From contig NZ_JABBJN010000008.1 in assembly GCF_012928505.1 (NCBI RefSeq), forward strand, positions 1 to 64,000: a stretch of DNA of 64,000 nucleotides, in the 5' to 3' direction. The stretch comes from Achromobacter sp. Bel (GTDB lineage: Bacteria > Pseudomonadota > Gammaproteobacteria > Burkholderiales > Burkholderiaceae_B). A program made the translations under genes and the position numbers. The notes beneath the pieces are model-generated. The model saw only the letters and a program-made list of their open reading frames with translations. It did no database searches and was not told the origin of the DNA. This document shows positions 47,578-59,322 of this stretch, piece after piece (position 1 is the stretch's first letter; each line of letters opens with the position of its first letter).

Positions 47578-47680
47578 CATTCTTTCGCGCAGATCAACAT
47601 TCTTTAACCCGCTGATACTGGACGGAACCAGAATGTACGACCGCGGATTCAGCGCCACAGTGCGCCGCTTGTACGCCTCA

Positions 47681-47720
47681 AAAAGACCAAGGGGTTACGT
47701 CAACGTGACGTAACCCCTTG
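47681..47720 (-). terminator. Intrinsic terminator downstream of tRNA-Ile2
   Basis: A perfect 15-bp stem (47688-47702 with 47706-47720) around a 3-base loop, followed on the minus strand by GTC then T5. It terminates the rpoD-tRNA transcript. Confidence 0.85.
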
Positions 47721-47727
47721 ATTTCTT

Positions 47728-47806
<79 letters not shown>

Positions 47807-47815
47807 AGGAAACGA

Positions 47816-50083
47816 TTACTGCCCTTCCAGGAAGCTCTTCAGCTTATCGGCCCGGCTGGGGTGACGCAGCTTGCGCAGCGCTTTAGCCTCTATTTGGCGA
47901 ATGCGCTCACGCGTGACGTCGAATTGCTTGCCCACTTCTTCCAGGGTCTGATCGGTGCTCATTTCGATGCCGAAACGCATACGCAGAACCTTGGCTTCAC
48001 GCGGGGTGAGAGAGTCTAGCACTTCCTTGACCACATCACGCATGGAGCCGTGCAGCGCCGCATCCGAAGGCGCCAGGGTGGACGTGTCTTCGATGAAATC
48101 GCCCAGGTGCGAGTCGTCGTCGTCACCGATCGGCGTTTCCATGGAGATCGGTTCCTTCGCGATCTTCAGGATCTTGCGGATCTTGTCTTCCGGCATGTCC
48201 ATCTTCTGCGCCAGGGTCGCAGGATCCGGCTCGGCGCCGGTTTCCTGCAGGATCTGACGGCTGATCCGGTTCATCTTGTTGATCGTTTCGATCATGTGAA
48301 CCGGGATACGGATGGTACGCGCCTGGTCGGCGATCGAACGCGTGATGGCCTGACGGATCCACCACGTGGCGTACGTCGAAAACTTGTAGCCGCGACGGTA
48401 TTCGAACTTGTCCACGGCCTTCATCAAGCCGATGTTGCCTTCCTGGATCAGATCCAGGAACTGCAGGCCGCGGTTCGTGTACTTCTTGGCGATCGAGATC
48501 ACCAGGCGCAGGTTGGCCTCGGTCATTTCGCGCTTGGCCTTGCGAGCCTTGGCTTCGCCGGTGGCCATGCGCTTGTTGACGTCTTTCAGGTCCTTCAGCG
48601 GCAGCACGACGCGCGTTTGCAGGTCGATCAGCTTTTGCTGCAATTCCTGGACGGCCGGAATCTGACGCTCCAGCGTCTCGGCGTACGGATGGCCGGCAGC
48701 GACTTCTTCCACCACCCACTGCAGGTTGGTTTCGTTGCCCGGGAAGACCTTGATGAAGTGCGTGCGCGGCATGCCGGCACGGTCCACACACGTATGCAGG
48801 ACAGCGCGCTCAAGCTGGCGCACTTCTTCAACCTGGTTGCGCAGCGTGTCGGCCAGCTTTTCGACCATCTTGGCCGTGAAGCGGATGCCCATCAGTTCGT
48901 TCTGGATGGACTCCTGGGCACGCACGTAGATGTCCGACTTGTAGCCGTCCTTCTCGTACGACAGGCGCATCTTGTCGAACTGCTTGCTGACCTCGTCAAA
49001 CTTGGCCAACGCCTTCACGCGCAAGTCTTCCAGCTGCTTGCTGGACATACCGCCCGCGGGGCCGTCATCGCTTTCGTCTTCGTCGGCGGTAACGCCGGCG
49101 CCGGCGTATTCTTCACCGTCTTCCGGATCAACCAGGCCATCGACGACTTCGTCGATCTGCGCCTGGCCTTCCCGCACGCGCAGGATATGGGCCAGGATTT
49201 CGTTGATCGTGGTCGGGCAGGCCGAAATGGCCATGACCATGTGCTTCAGGCCGTCTTCGATGCGTTTGGCGATTTCGATTTCGCCTTCGCGAGTCAGCAG
49301 CTCGACCGAACCCATTTCGCGCATGTACATGCGCACGGGATCGGTGGTGCGGCCGAAATCGGAGTCGACGGTGGTCAGCGCGGCTTCGGCTTCATCTTCG
49401 ACGTCGTCGTCGTTGGACGCGACCGGCGCATTTTCGCTCATCAGCAGCGTTTCGGCGTCGGGGGCCTGGTCGTAAACCGCGATGCCCATATCGCTAAAGG
49501 TGCTGATGATGCCGTCGATCGCTTCGGCGTCGACCAAGTCGTCAGGCAAATGGTCGTTGATTTCGCCGTAGGTCAGGTAGCCGCGGTCCTTGCCCAGCTT
49601 GATCAGCTGCTTCAGGCGGTTGCGGCGTGCTTCGTACTCTTCCGGTGTCACGGGACCACGGGCGATCAGATCCTTGGGATCCGCCTTGCCGCGCTTGCCG
49701 CCGCGCTTGGGCGGCTTCAGATCGGGCAGGACTTCGCCTTCGCCGTCCATCGTGTCGTCGAAACCGTCGGAATCGTTGTTCGCATTCTTCGCGGGGCGGC
49801 CCGGACGGCGACCGCTGGGGACTGCCGGACGCGCGGTGCCCACCAAGTCGGCGAGCTTGTCTTCAGCCTTCTTGGCGCGAGCCTTCGTCACTTTTTCGGG
49901 CTTATCAGCCGCAGCCGTCTTGGTTGCCTTCTTGGCAGCCGTCTTGGCAGCGGGCTTGGCGACCTTCACCGCCGTTTTGGCGGGCGCTTTTTCCGCCGCC
50001 ATGCTTACGGCGCGCTTGGCCGCAGGGGCCTTGAGTTCAGCCGCATCAATTGCAGAGGAGGATTTGCCGGTGGATTTGGTCAT
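47816..50083 (-). CDS. rpoD: Primary sigma factor RpoD (sigma-70)
   Basis: Housekeeping promoter-recognition subunit of RNA polymerase. 755 residues from ATG 50083 (GGAAG upstream); an alternative at 50119 adds 12 residues. N-terminal ~100 residues are Lys/Ala/Thr-rich ([20 protein letters not shown]), then region 1.1 (~150-230), 1.2, the non-conserved insert with acidic stretch [11 protein letters not shown], region 2 ([11 protein letters not shown], -10 recognition), region 3 and region 4 with the helix-turn-helix [19 protein letters not shown]. It follows dnaG in the rpsU-dnaG-rpoD order, but after an 880-base gap. Confidence 0.97.
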   Translation of the reverse strand: MTKSTGKSSSAIDAAELKAPAAKRAVSMAAEKAPAKTAVKVAKPAAKTAAKKATKTAAADKPEKVTKARAKKAEDKLADLVGTARPAVPSGRRPGRPAKNANNDSDGFDDTMDGEGEVLPDLKPPKRGGKRGKADPKDLIARGPVTPEEYEARRNRLKQLIKLGKDRGYLTYGEINDHLPDDLVDAEAIDGIISTFSDMGIAVYDQAPDAETLLMSENAPVASNDDDVEDEAEAALTTVDSDFGRTTDPVRMYMREMGSVELLTREGEIEIAKRIEDGLKHMVMAISACPTTINEILAHILRVREGQAQIDEVVDGLVDPEDGEEYAGAGVTADEDESDDGPAGGMSSKQLEDLRVKALAKFDEVSKQFDKMRLSYEKDGYKSDIYVRAQESIQNELMGIRFTAKMVEKLADTLRNQVEEVRQLERAVLHTCVDRAGMPRTHFIKVFPGNETNLQWVVEEVAAGHPYAETLERQIPAVQELQQKLIDLQTRVVLPLKDLKDVNKRMATGEAKARKAKREMTEANLRLVISIAKKYTNRGLQFLDLIQEGNIGLMKAVDKFEYRRGYKFSTYATWWIRQAITRSIADQARTIRIPVHMIETINKMNRISRQILQETGAEPDPATLAQKMDMPEDKIRKILKIAKEPISMETPIGDDDDSHLGDFIEDTSTLAPSDAALHGSMRDVVKEVLDSLTPREAKVLRMRFGIEMSTDQTLEEVGKQFDVTRERIRQIEAKALRKLRHPSRADKLKSFLEGQ

Positions 50084-50965
50084 AGTCGCTTCCGTGGTCG
50101 TCGCAACCCGTTTGGGCATGTTGCACCGCATAAAGCCGCCCTGGACGGTGGACCAGCGCGGCGCAAAATACGGGTAAAACTGGTGAATCGGCAGAGTCCA
50201 TGCGGCTGCGTTGTTCGCAGCACCAGCTCTTGCGAGCCCGCTTGACGCCGTTGCGGTGCAGTACCGTTGGGGCGCTTGACGTGCATGGCCTCATTCCTCG
50301 ACGGATTTCGGGCGTTGGGGGGGCTGCCTGCCTATAAATAGGCTTTGCTTGCTTATGGGGGCTTGCCCCTAGCAGCTTATGTAGACACAGCACCCAGACC
50401 ACTAACGCTACGCGAAACGACACGCCGTTGAACTGCCTGATTCACCGCTCAGCTATCAGCTATATTAATTAACTATGTAACAATTTTGACGCGCGGACCT
50501 GATAATTTCTGCGGGTCAAATGGCACAACACATCTTCAAAATCTTCGAACGCAACGTGCCTTCATGCACGAAGCGCTCTCACATCACTACCGAGTTAGAT
50601 TCGGTCCGCCGCAATAGATTCCATGGCCGGCTACGCTACCCCACATTCGCGCCAGGACTACCAGCAAATTCAGGAAGAATTAAGCTGAAATCAACTGAAA
50701 ACGCACCAATGGAGCCAATTTACCCAGGGTTTGGCAGTTTCCAGGGTTTGCTAGTTTCCTATTCGTTTGCCAGTTTCCTACTTGCATAGGACCTTCCCGG
50801 CTCGGAAACGGCGGTTTCTACTGGTTTCTACTTCCAACCCAGCTATCTCCCTGATTCCCTAGCCCTACCTCCCTAGCCCTACCATTTCTTCTATTCGCAG
50901 CTACTATCATTTCCAACTACCCGCCGGCGTCTTCGGCCAGCGGACAACCTTTGATTTTAGCGCAT
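50084..50965. promoter_or_regulatory. Long dnaG-rpoD intergenic region with short direct repeats
   Basis: 882 bases, with no supportable gene. Three imperfect 14-bp direct repeats of GTTTG(G/C)(C/T)AGTTTCC start at 50729, 50746 and 50765. A perfect tandem duplication of a 14-bp CCCTAGCC-type unit spans 50856-50883. rpoD thus has space for its own promoter(s). Confidence 0.55.
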
Positions 50966-53023
50966 TTAGCGTATCCCGGCACCTTTCAGCGTTGCCATAC
51001 GGCTGGATAGCTCCAGATAGCGCTTGCGCGCTTCATCCGTCGACAACCCCGCCGCCGCCAACTTGGCCATTTCAAGCTTGGCCGAGTCGAATTCGATGCG
51101 CCGCAACGCATCATCCCACTCGGTCTGGGGATCTGGAAGGTCTTCTTGAGACAGGATATCCGCTCGCAAACCCTTCAATACCGTAGCCAGGTCCGAATCG
51201 GGCTCAGCCGCTTCCAGCAAGGCGCCCACATGGCGCGCACCACTGGATTGCGCCAGCATGATCAAGTCCCTTACCAATCCTAGATGGGGGCCATGGTCGA
51301 TGACTTCAAGTTGCTGGTCTCCCATGGAGTCCACTAACTCGGGATGCGCCAGCAACAACCCAAGCAAGCGCTTGGCCAACGAAGGCATGGTGCGGCGGCC
51401 TTCGAAGCCCCCAACGTCGTTATCGCGACGCCCTTTCCAGTTGCCTTTGCCCGGCTTCCAGTCGCCCTTGCTTTTCCAATCGCTCTTGCCCTTCCATTCC
51501 TGCTTGCCGCCAGCGCGCTGACCGCCGCCGCCCGCAAATTCACCGCCGCCTTGCGACGGGAATTGGCCGTAGTCGGCGAAATCCGGCTCGTCGGCAGGAA
51601 TATCATGGAAATCATGCCCGGCGAAGTCATAGCCCATATCCGGGTGACCGCCCTCATGATCCGGGCCTGCGCCCCCCGTCGAATCGCCCGCCGCCGGCTT
51701 GGGCGTCGCTGCGGGCGCAAACGGCTTGGCGGGCTGTTGGGCCAGGATCTGGGCCATTTCTTCAGGAGTCAACTGCACCAGCTTGGCCATTTCCCGCTCG
51801 ATCTGCACGCGCAGCGCACATTCGGGAATCGCCGCCAACAACGGTTTGGCTTCATGCAAGCAACTGGCGCGCCCTTCGGCCTCGTTCATGTTGTGCCGCG
51901 ACGCCAGCTCGTCCAGCAGAAAACGCGATAGCGCCACCGCATCGGCCAGACAGGCGCGGAAGGCTTCAGCGCCCAATTCGCGCACATAGGAATCCGGGTC
52001 GTGCTCGGACGGCAGGAACAGGAAACGGATCGCGATGTCGTCCCGCAGCACGGGCAGGCAAGCCTGCAACGCACGCCAGGCGGCACGCCGGCCCGCTCCA
52101 TCCCCGTCAAAACTGAAAATCACCTTGTCGCTGGCGCGAAGCAGTTTCTTCACGTGATCGGGCGTGGTGGCCGTACCTAGCGTAGCCACCGCATTGGCGA
52201 TACCCTGCTGCGCCAGGCCGACCACGTCCATATAACCTTCGACCACGATCACCTGCCCTTCCTGGCGGATGGACTGGCGCGCCTCCCACAAGCCGTAGAG
52301 CTCATGGCCCTTCGAGAACAGGGGCGTTTCGGGGGAATTCAGGTATTTGGGCTCGCCTTTGCCAATGATGCGTCCGCCGAATCCGATCAGGCTGCCCCGC
52401 ACATTGCGGATGGGAAACATGACGCGTTCGCGGAACCGGTCGTAGCGACGGCCGTCTTCGGACTCAATGACCAGCCCCGACTCCACCAGCGTGGGGTCGT
52501 CGTAATTGGGGAAAACCTGCGACAGGCCATGGCGGTCGGTGCCCGACCAGCCCAAGCCGAAATGCGCCGCGATTTCACCGGTCAGGCCGCGCTGCTTCAG
52601 ATAGCGGATCGCCGCCGGCGACGCGCGCAACTGCTTCAGATAATGTGCCTGAGCGGCATCCAGCACCTGCGTATGACGGGATTCCTCGGCCTTGCGGCGC
52701 ACGGATTCCTGCTGCTGGCGTGGACTGCGATTTTCTTCGGGGACCGTCATTCCCGCCGAAGCCGCGAGCGTACGCACGGCTTCGGGGAAACTGGTGCCCG
52801 TATGTTCCATCAGGAAAGTGATGGCACTGCCGTGCGCTCCACAACCGAAGCAGTGGTAGAACTGCTTGGTGGGGCTGACAGTGAATGACGGACTTTTTTC
52901 GTTATGAAAGGGGCACAGGCCAAGCAGGTTGGCCCCACCCTTTCGCAACTGCACATATCGCCCGACTACGTCGACAACGTCGACTCGGGCGAGTAGATCC
53001 TGGATGAATGATTCTGGAATCAA
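50966..53023 (-). CDS. dnaG: DNA primase
   Basis: Synthesises RNA primers at the replication fork with DnaB. 685 residues. Zinc finger with Cys37, His40, Cys58, Cys61 (LCPFHNEKSPSF, HCFGCGAHG). TOPRIM core around VVEGYMDVVGLAQQG. Between the core and the C-terminal helicase-binding domain is an unusual low-complexity linker (~residues 430-540) rich in Gly, Lys, Asp and Trp (KSDWKSKGDWKPGKGNW). Second gene of the macromolecular synthesis operon, 19 bases after rpsU. Confidence 0.97.
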   Translation of the reverse strand: MIPESFIQDLLARVDVVDVVGRYVQLRKGGANLLGLCPFHNEKSPSFTVSPTKQFYHCFGCGAHGSAITFLMEHTGTSFPEAVRTLAASAGMTVPEENRSPRQQQESVRRKAEESRHTQVLDAAQAHYLKQLRASPAAIRYLKQRGLTGEIAAHFGLGWSGTDRHGLSQVFPNYDDPTLVESGLVIESEDGRRYDRFRERVMFPIRNVRGSLIGFGGRIIGKGEPKYLNSPETPLFSKGHELYGLWEARQSIRQEGQVIVVEGYMDVVGLAQQGIANAVATLGTATTPDHVKKLLRASDKVIFSFDGDGAGRRAAWRALQACLPVLRDDIAIRFLFLPSEHDPDSYVRELGAEAFRACLADAVALSRFLLDELASRHNMNEAEGRASCLHEAKPLLAAIPECALRVQIEREMAKLVQLTPEEMAQILAQQPAKPFAPAATPKPAAGDSTGGAGPDHEGGHPDMGYDFAGHDFHDIPADEPDFADYGQFPSQGGGEFAGGGGQRAGGKQEWKGKSDWKSKGDWKPGKGNWKGRRDNDVGGFEGRRTMPSLAKRLLGLLLAHPELVDSMGDQQLEVIDHGPHLGLVRDLIMLAQSSGARHVGALLEAAEPDSDLATVLKGLRADILSQEDLPDPQTEWDDALRRIEFDSAKLEMAKLAAAGLSTDEARKRYLELSSRMATLKGAGIR

Positions 53024-53042
53024 TAGATTCGGGAATCAAAAA

Positions 53043-53255
53043 TCAATACAGGCGCGGGGGCAGTTGTTGGCTACGGATGCGCTTGTAGTGGCGCTTCACA
53101 GCGGCGGCATGCTTGCGCTTGCGCTCAGCCGTGGGCTTCTCATAGAACTCGCGCGAACGCAGCTCGGTGAGCAAACCGGTCTTTTCGATGGTGCGCTTGA
53201 AGCGGCGCAGAGCGGCTTCAAACGGTTCGTTTTCCTTCAGTCGAACGATAGGCAT
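53043..53255 (-). CDS. rpsU: 30S ribosomal protein S21
   Basis: 70 residues from ATG 53255: [20 protein letters not shown] is the conserved S21 N-terminus, and the C-terminal [15 protein letters not shown] is basic as expected. First gene of the rpsU-dnaG-rpoD operon. An upstream in-frame start would lack the conserved sequence. Confidence 0.96.
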   Translation of the reverse strand: MPIVRLKENEPFEAALRRFKRTIEKTGLLTELRSREFYEKPTAERKRKHAAAVKRHYKRIRSQQLPPRLY

Positions 53256-53675
53256 AAAGTGATTGGCCTGCTTGTAGGGTAACAAAAGTTGATGACAAAC
53301 CTGGCTTGCTTACCAGCAACGCTGCCTAGGATCCAGGTCCGCGAAAACATCCCCTCGCGCTATATAGACATGCACTGGCACTCCAGGCACGCAACCACAA
53401 CACAAAGGAAAGTACCGCGGAAACGAGGAACCTTGGAGCGCAACCCGGGACTAGGACACATGCGCTGCGCGCTGCATATGCTGCATGCGGCCTTGCCTTC
53501 CATTTCCCGGATTTCCGCTGGCTGTTTCCGTTACCCAAAGACTACCCAAAGAGTAACAAGCCAAGTTCGGTTTAGCGATAACCAGCGATTCTAGCATGGT
53601 CATGACCATTTTGACTACTAGGAGGGACACTTGGCACCCAGAGGCCGCCAGCCCCTCCCCTGACCCATTCCGGGG
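53256..53675. promoter_or_regulatory. Upstream region of the rpsU operon
   Basis: 420 bases without a gene. Contains a perfect 14-bp palindrome ATGGTCATGACCAT at 53596-53609, a possible operator, about 340 bases from the rpsU start. No promoter boxes assigned. Confidence 0.45.
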
Positions 53676-54218
53676 TCAGCTCTTGGAACCCTTACGGATC
53701 CAGGCTTCGAGCTGATGTGGACGCAGGCTGTCGTAATCTTCGAACGGCTGGTGGATCCAGGGGTTCGTTGGCAGCTTCTCGACATAATAGTCGGGCGTTG
53801 CCTGGGAATGCCCCTTCCACCACAGGACGGCGCTGCGCAATTCGGTGATGTCGGCGAACTGGCTCTTCAGGTGGTCATAGACCTTGCTGAAGGTCTTGCC
53901 GGTATCGACCATGTCGTCCACCAGCAACACCCGCCCGGACAATGTGCCGCGCGTAATGGTGATGAACTGGGCGATATCCATGTCGCCTTGCTTCGTGCCA
54001 GCCGCCTCGCGGTAGCTGCTCGTCGCCAGGATACCCAGCGGCACATCGAAAATGCGGGACATTACGTCACCGACGCGCATACCGCCGCGCGCCAGACAAA
54101 GAATCTTGTCGAACTTCCATCCCGATTGATGCACCTGCAAGGTAAGGCGCTCGATCAAACGGTTGTAATCGTCCCACGTCACCCACAGATGGCTGTCATC
54201 ATTGGTCGGCGTGCTCAT
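53676..54218 (-). CDS. Phosphoribosyltransferase, XGPRT-like
   Basis: 180 residues from ATG 54218 with AGGAG upstream. PRT-fold signatures: FDKILCLARGGMRVGDVMS, and the PRPP-binding loop VLLVDDMVDTGKTFSKV (DDxxDTGKT). Length and layout resemble the xanthine/guanine phosphoribosyltransferases that salvage purine bases with PRPP. Substrate specificity cannot be decided. It lies 83 bases downstream of purA, separated by a terminator. Confidence 0.88.
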   Translation of the reverse strand: MSTPTNDDSHLWVTWDDYNRLIERLTLQVHQSGWKFDKILCLARGGMRVGDVMSRIFDVPLGILATSSYREAAGTKQGDMDIAQFITITRGTLSGRVLLVDDMVDTGKTFSKVYDHLKSQFADITELRSAVLWWKGHSQATPDYYVEKLPTNPWIHQPFEDYDSLRPHQLEAWIRKGSKS

Positions 54219-54247
54219 AGGCAAGCATCTCCTGCTTAAAGATACGA

Positions 54248-54284
54248 AAAGGCCGCCGCCGGTATGAGACCGGCGGCGGCCTTT
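54248..54284 (-). terminator. Intrinsic terminator after purA
   Basis: A perfect 16-bp stem AAAGGCCGCCGCCGGT/ACCGGCGGCGGCCTTT with a 5-base loop. T runs on both strands make it potentially bidirectional. Confidence 0.9.
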
Positions 54285-54301
54285 GGAATATTAACCCGAT
54301 G

Positions 54302-55669
<1,368 letters not shown>

Positions 55670-55673
55670 TTAG

Positions 55674-56831
55674 TCACAGCGTTCTGACCGTCCAGGCGCC
55701 ATCTTGAAGCGCCAGCTCGCGATCGCAAACGAATTCGTCCTGATCCTGCTCGTGACCGGGCAATACCTGAACGACAATCTCCCCTGACCGGCGCAGGCGG
55801 CGAACCGCCTCGGTCAGAGCGGGGGCCTGCCCCCAAGGCGCGCGAACCGCACGCGCCCGTTCCGCTGGCGGCAAACCTGCCGCCAGTTTGCGTAAATCCA
55901 GACTGAAGCCAGTAGCCGGACGCGCCCGGCCAAAGGCCCGGCTGACGTCGTCATAGCGGCCACCGCTGACCAATGCGTCGTGCCAGCCTTCCGCATACAG
56001 CGCGAACTTCACGCCGGAGTGGTAGCCATAGCCCCCCACATCGGCCAGATCAACGCTGAATGCCACATTCGGCATCGCATCCACCACCACCTGCAAGGCG
56101 TCCAACGCCACCGCGACACCCGGCAACAGGGGCAGATCGCGACGCGCCGCCTTCAGCACTTCCGCACCGCCATACAGGGTCGGCAGCAGTTGCAACGCCT
56201 TCAGCGTTTCACTCCGCATGCCCGGCGCGCGCTGGGCCAGTTCACCCAGGCCCGGCACGTCTTTCTCGCGCAGCAAGCGGATGATTTCCTGCGATACCGC
56301 TACAGCAGCCGGGTCCGACTCAAGGATGGCTCGAACCACACCCGAATGGCACAAGTCCAGACGGGGGTTGCGCACCCCGGCGATCGCCACCGTTTCCAGC
56401 ACGAGCTGGATGATTTCCAGATCGGCTTCAAAGCCGGCATGACCGTAGATCTCGGCGCCAATCTGCAACAGCTCGCGGCTGGACAACAAGTCCGCCGGAC
56501 GGGCGTGCAACACGTTGCCGCAATAGCACAGGCGGGTCACGCCGGCGCGGTTCAACAAGTGCGCATCAATGCGCGTGACCTGAGGAGTCATGTCCGCCCG
56601 CACGCCCAGCGTGCGTCCGGTCAACTGGTCGACCAGCTTGCAAGTGCGCAGATCCAGATCGCTACCGGTGCCGGACAGCAATGAATCGATGTATTCGACC
56701 AGGGGCGGCGCGACCAGCTCGAAGCCGTAAGTACGGTACAGATCGAGAAGTTCGCGGCGCAGTTCCTCGATGCGCCGGGCCTCTGCCGGAAGTACGTCGG
56801 CAAGGCTCTCGGGCAGCAACCAGTTACCCAT
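55674..56831 (-). CDS. hisZ: ATP phosphoribosyltransferase regulatory subunit HisZ
   Basis: Histidyl-tRNA-synthetase paralogue that pairs with short HisG and confers histidine feedback. 385 residues. Conserved blocks: [57 protein letters not shown] (HisRS-like motif 2 region), [13 protein letters not shown]. HisG is not in the window. It lies downstream of hflC, two terminators intervening. Confidence 0.95.
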   Translation of the reverse strand: MGNWLLPESLADVLPAEARRIEELRRELLDLYRTYGFELVAPPLVEYIDSLLSGTGSDLDLRTCKLVDQLTGRTLGVRADMTPQVTRIDAHLLNRAGVTRLCYCGNVLHARPADLLSSRELLQIGAEIYGHAGFEADLEIIQLVLETVAIAGVRNPRLDLCHSGVVRAILESDPAAVAVSQEIIRLLREKDVPGLGELAQRAPGMRSETLKALQLLPTLYGGAEVLKAARRDLPLLPGVAVALDALQVVVDAMPNVAFSVDLADVGGYGYHSGVKFALYAEGWHDALVSGGRYDDVSRAFGRARPATGFSLDLRKLAAGLPPAERARAVRAPWGQAPALTEAVRRLRRSGEIVVQVLPGHEQDQDEFVCDRELALQDGAWTVRTL

Positions 56832-56884
56832 GAATGTTTACCTGAAGAACGCCAAGTGATGCATGGGCGTCGCCCAAACGAAAA

Positions 56885-56918
56885 AGCGGCTGAGGGGGCG
56901 TAAGCCCGCTCAGCCGCT
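56885..56918 (-). terminator. Second intrinsic terminator upstream of hisZ
   Basis: A 10-bp stem AGCGGCTGAG/CTCAGCCGCT with a 14-base loop (with GC pairing inside), followed by T5 on the minus strand. Confidence 0.75.
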
Positions 56919-57046
56919 GCGGAATGTTTTCTAGCTTACGCGGTATTGTACATGAGTCAGCGGGCAGCGCCAGCCGGGATTACCGGCAGGCGAAGCTGTC
57001 CCCCTATTGCCGTCACGCTCCGTTTGCCCAGCCGCCGCACCAGTAA

Positions 57047-57074
57047 AAAGCCCCTTGGATTTCCAAGGGGCTTT
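57047..57074 (-). terminator. Intrinsic terminator after hflC
   Basis: Stem AAAGCCCCTTGGA/TCCAAGGGGCTTT (57047-57059 with 57062-57074), 2-base loop, T5 following on the minus strand. Confidence 0.88.
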
Positions 57075-57096
57075 CCGTTTCGCTACGTGCGCCGCC

Positions 57097-57999
57097 TTAC
57101 TTGGCCGGCACGGTGACCGGCGCCAAGGCTGCGCCGGCCGGATCCTTCATGAACTGGAAGAAACTGGAACTGGGGTCGACCACCAGCACATCGCCCGGCT
57201 TCGAGAACGAAGCACGGTAGGCTTCCAGGCTCTTGTAGTACGTGTAGAACTGCGGGTTCTTGCCGTAGGCCTGCGCGTAGATCGACGCCGCGGCGGCATC
57301 GCCTTCACCCATGATGCCTTGGGCCTTGGCATACGCCTGGGCCACGATCACTTCGCGTTGGCGGTCAGCTTCGGCGCGGATCTTTTCACCTTCGGCGGCG
57401 CCGATGGAACGCAGCTCGTTGGCGACGCGCGTACGCTCCGCTTCCATGCGGCGATACACCGATTCCGAGATTTCCGGAGCGAACTCGATGCGGCGCAGGC
57501 GCACGTCGACGATCTGCACGCCCAGGGGCTCGGCGCGCTTGGCCACGTTGGTCAGGATCTCGGCCATGATCTTGTCGCGTTCGGTCGAGACCACGTCGCG
57601 CACCGTGCGCACGTTGACCGATGCGTTCAGTGCGTCGCGGATCAGCGCTTGCAGGCGCTCTTGCGCCACGCGCTCGTTGCCGCCCGTCGAGACGTAGTAT
57701 TGGCGGGGATCCGCAATACGCCACTTGACGTACGAATCGATCAGCAGGTTCTTCTTTTCGGAAGTCTGGATGCGCTCGGCTTCGTTGGTTTCGATGGTCA
57801 GAATGCGCTTGTCCAGCGTCACGACGTTCTGGAACGGCGGCGGGGCCTTGAAGTACAGGCCGGGTTCACTAATGGTCTTGCGCACTTCACCCAGCGAGAA
57901 CACCAGGGCGTAGTCGCGCTCGCGCACGACGAAGACGCAGGAAGACAGGGCGGCCAGCAGGATGAGCAGGCCGACCAGGATGGGCATAAAACGTTGCAT
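57097..57999 (-). CDS. hflC: HflC, SPFH-domain partner of FtsH
   Basis: 300 residues. N-terminal anchor (LLILLAALSSCVFVV) and an SPFH/band-7 domain (~20-200), followed by a helical coiled segment (LRSIGAAEGEKIRAEADRQRE) that is Ala-rich. HflK and HflC form a large periplasmic cage that sits around the FtsH protease and controls membrane protein degradation. It starts 18 bases after hflK, and a terminator closes the operon. Confidence 0.96.
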   Translation of the reverse strand: MQRFMPILVGLLILLAALSSCVFVVRERDYALVFSLGEVRKTISEPGLYFKAPPPFQNVVTLDKRILTIETNEAERIQTSEKKNLLIDSYVKWRIADPRQYYVSTGGNERVAQERLQALIRDALNASVNVRTVRDVVSTERDKIMAEILTNVAKRAEPLGVQIVDVRLRRIEFAPEISESVYRRMEAERTRVANELRSIGAAEGEKIRAEADRQREVIVAQAYAKAQGIMGEGDAAAASIYAQAYGKNPQFYTYYKSLEAYRASFSKPGDVLVVDPSSSFFQFMKDPAGAALAPVTVPAK

Positions 58000-58017
58000 G
58001 ATCAGGACTCCTCCGGG

Positions 58018-59322
58018 TTAGCGCGACGTACGGTCGCGAGGCAGCGTGTTGCTATTGCTGCTGCCGGAAGACTGAGGCACCGGGACCGCGCCGCTACGCA
58101 ACGGCGGCTGAACCGGCGGGCTGATCAACGCAGGCGAACCCGGGTTGCCGACACTGGACTTGCCGCCATCTTGAGCGGCCAGATGCATGATCTTGTCCAA
58201 GGGCAGGTACAACATGTTGTTGTTGCTCTTGGTGTCGACCATGACCTTGCTGGCGCGCGTGAAGATGTCCTGCATGCTTTCCAGGTACATGCGCTGGCGC
58301 ATGACCTGCGGCGCTTTTTCGTATTCACCCAGGATGCTGGTGAAGCGTGACGTATTACCCTGTGCGTCGCCCACGACCTTGGCCTTGTAGCCTTCGGCCT
58401 GCTCAGTCATGCGCGAAGCCTGGCCACTGGCCAGCGGCACAACTTGATTGGCGTAAGCCTGGCCTTCGTTGATTTGGCGCTCGCGGTCTTGACCGGCCTT
58501 GACGGCGTCATCGAACGCGGCTTGCACCTGCTCGGGCGGCTGCACGTTCTGGATGGCGACCGTGCTGACCTGGACGCCGCTCTGGTAGCGGTCCAGGATC
58601 TGCTGCATCAGCGCCTGGACTTGCGTGGCGACCATCGTGCGACCTTCGTACAGCACGAAGTCCATCGACTGCTTGCCCACGACTTCGCGCATAGCCGTTT
58701 CAGAGGCCTGGCGGACGGATTCGTCCGGGTCGCGCGTCATGAAGAGGTAGTCCGGCGCGCCGTCGGCCCGCAGGCGATACTGGACGACGAACTGCATATC
58801 GACGATGTTCTCGTCCGTCGTGAGCATCAGCGCTTCAGGCAGCACCTTGTTGCGCGAACCGCCGCGGAAACCGACTTCAAACGTACGCAGCTGCGACACG
58901 TTGACGATTTCCTGGCTTTGAATGGGGTACGGCAGGCGCCATTGGAAACCGGCCTGCGACGTGCTTTTGTATTTGCCGAACTGGGTCACAACCGCGACCT
59001 GGCCTTCTTGCACGATGTAGAAGCCGCTGGCCGCCCAGATGCCCACAGCGACCAGGGCGATGACGCCCAGGCCGATGCGCGCACCACGCGGCGAAGGCGG
59101 CGTCATGCCGCCACGGTTGCCGGGACGGTTGTTGCCACCGCCACCGCCCTTGCGCCCGAATAGGGATCCGATGCGATTATTGAAATCGCGCCAGACCTCG
59201 TCCAGGTCGGGAGGGCCGTCTCCGTTGCCTTGAGGCCGCTTCGGCGGCGGCTCGGAGCCATTGTTGTTTCCACGACCCCAACCGGGGTCATTCAGATTGA
59301 AGAGTTTGATAATTCGCGGCAT
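58018..59322 (-). CDS. hflK: HflK, SPFH-domain partner of FtsH
   Basis: 434 residues from ATG 59322, with GGGAAAC upstream. Gly/Asn-rich cytoplasmic N-terminus (~10-85), a transmembrane helix (~92-112), then the SPFH domain (~115-290) and a Gln/Ala-rich helix. The C-terminal tail is Pro/Ser/Asn-rich. The first ~35 bases overlap hflX on the same strand. Confidence 0.96.
   Translation of the reverse strand: MPRIIKLFNLNDPGWGRGNNNGSEPPPKRPQGNGDGPPDLDEVWRDFNNRIGSLFGRKGGGGGNNRPGNRGGMTPPSPRGARIGLGVIALVAVGIWAASGFYIVQEGQVAVVTQFGKYKSTSQAGFQWRLPYPIQSQEIVNVSQLRTFEVGFRGGSRNKVLPEALMLTTDENIVDMQFVVQYRLRADGAPDYLFMTRDPDESVRQASETAMREVVGKQSMDFVLYEGRTMVATQVQALMQQILDRYQSGVQVSTVAIQNVQPPEQVQAAFDDAVKAGQDRERQINEGQAYANQVVPLASGQASRMTEQAEGYKAKVVGDAQGNTSRFTSILGEYEKAPQVMRQRMYLESMQDIFTRASKVMVDTKSNNNMLYLPLDKIMHLAAQDGGKSSVGNPGSPALISPPVQPPLRSGAVPVPQSSGSSNSNTLPRDRTSR

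Noticed and set aside
48050-50245. 731-codon plus-strand frame opposite rpoD
   Set aside because: Antisense shadow of sigma-70, which is clearly conserved on the minus strand.
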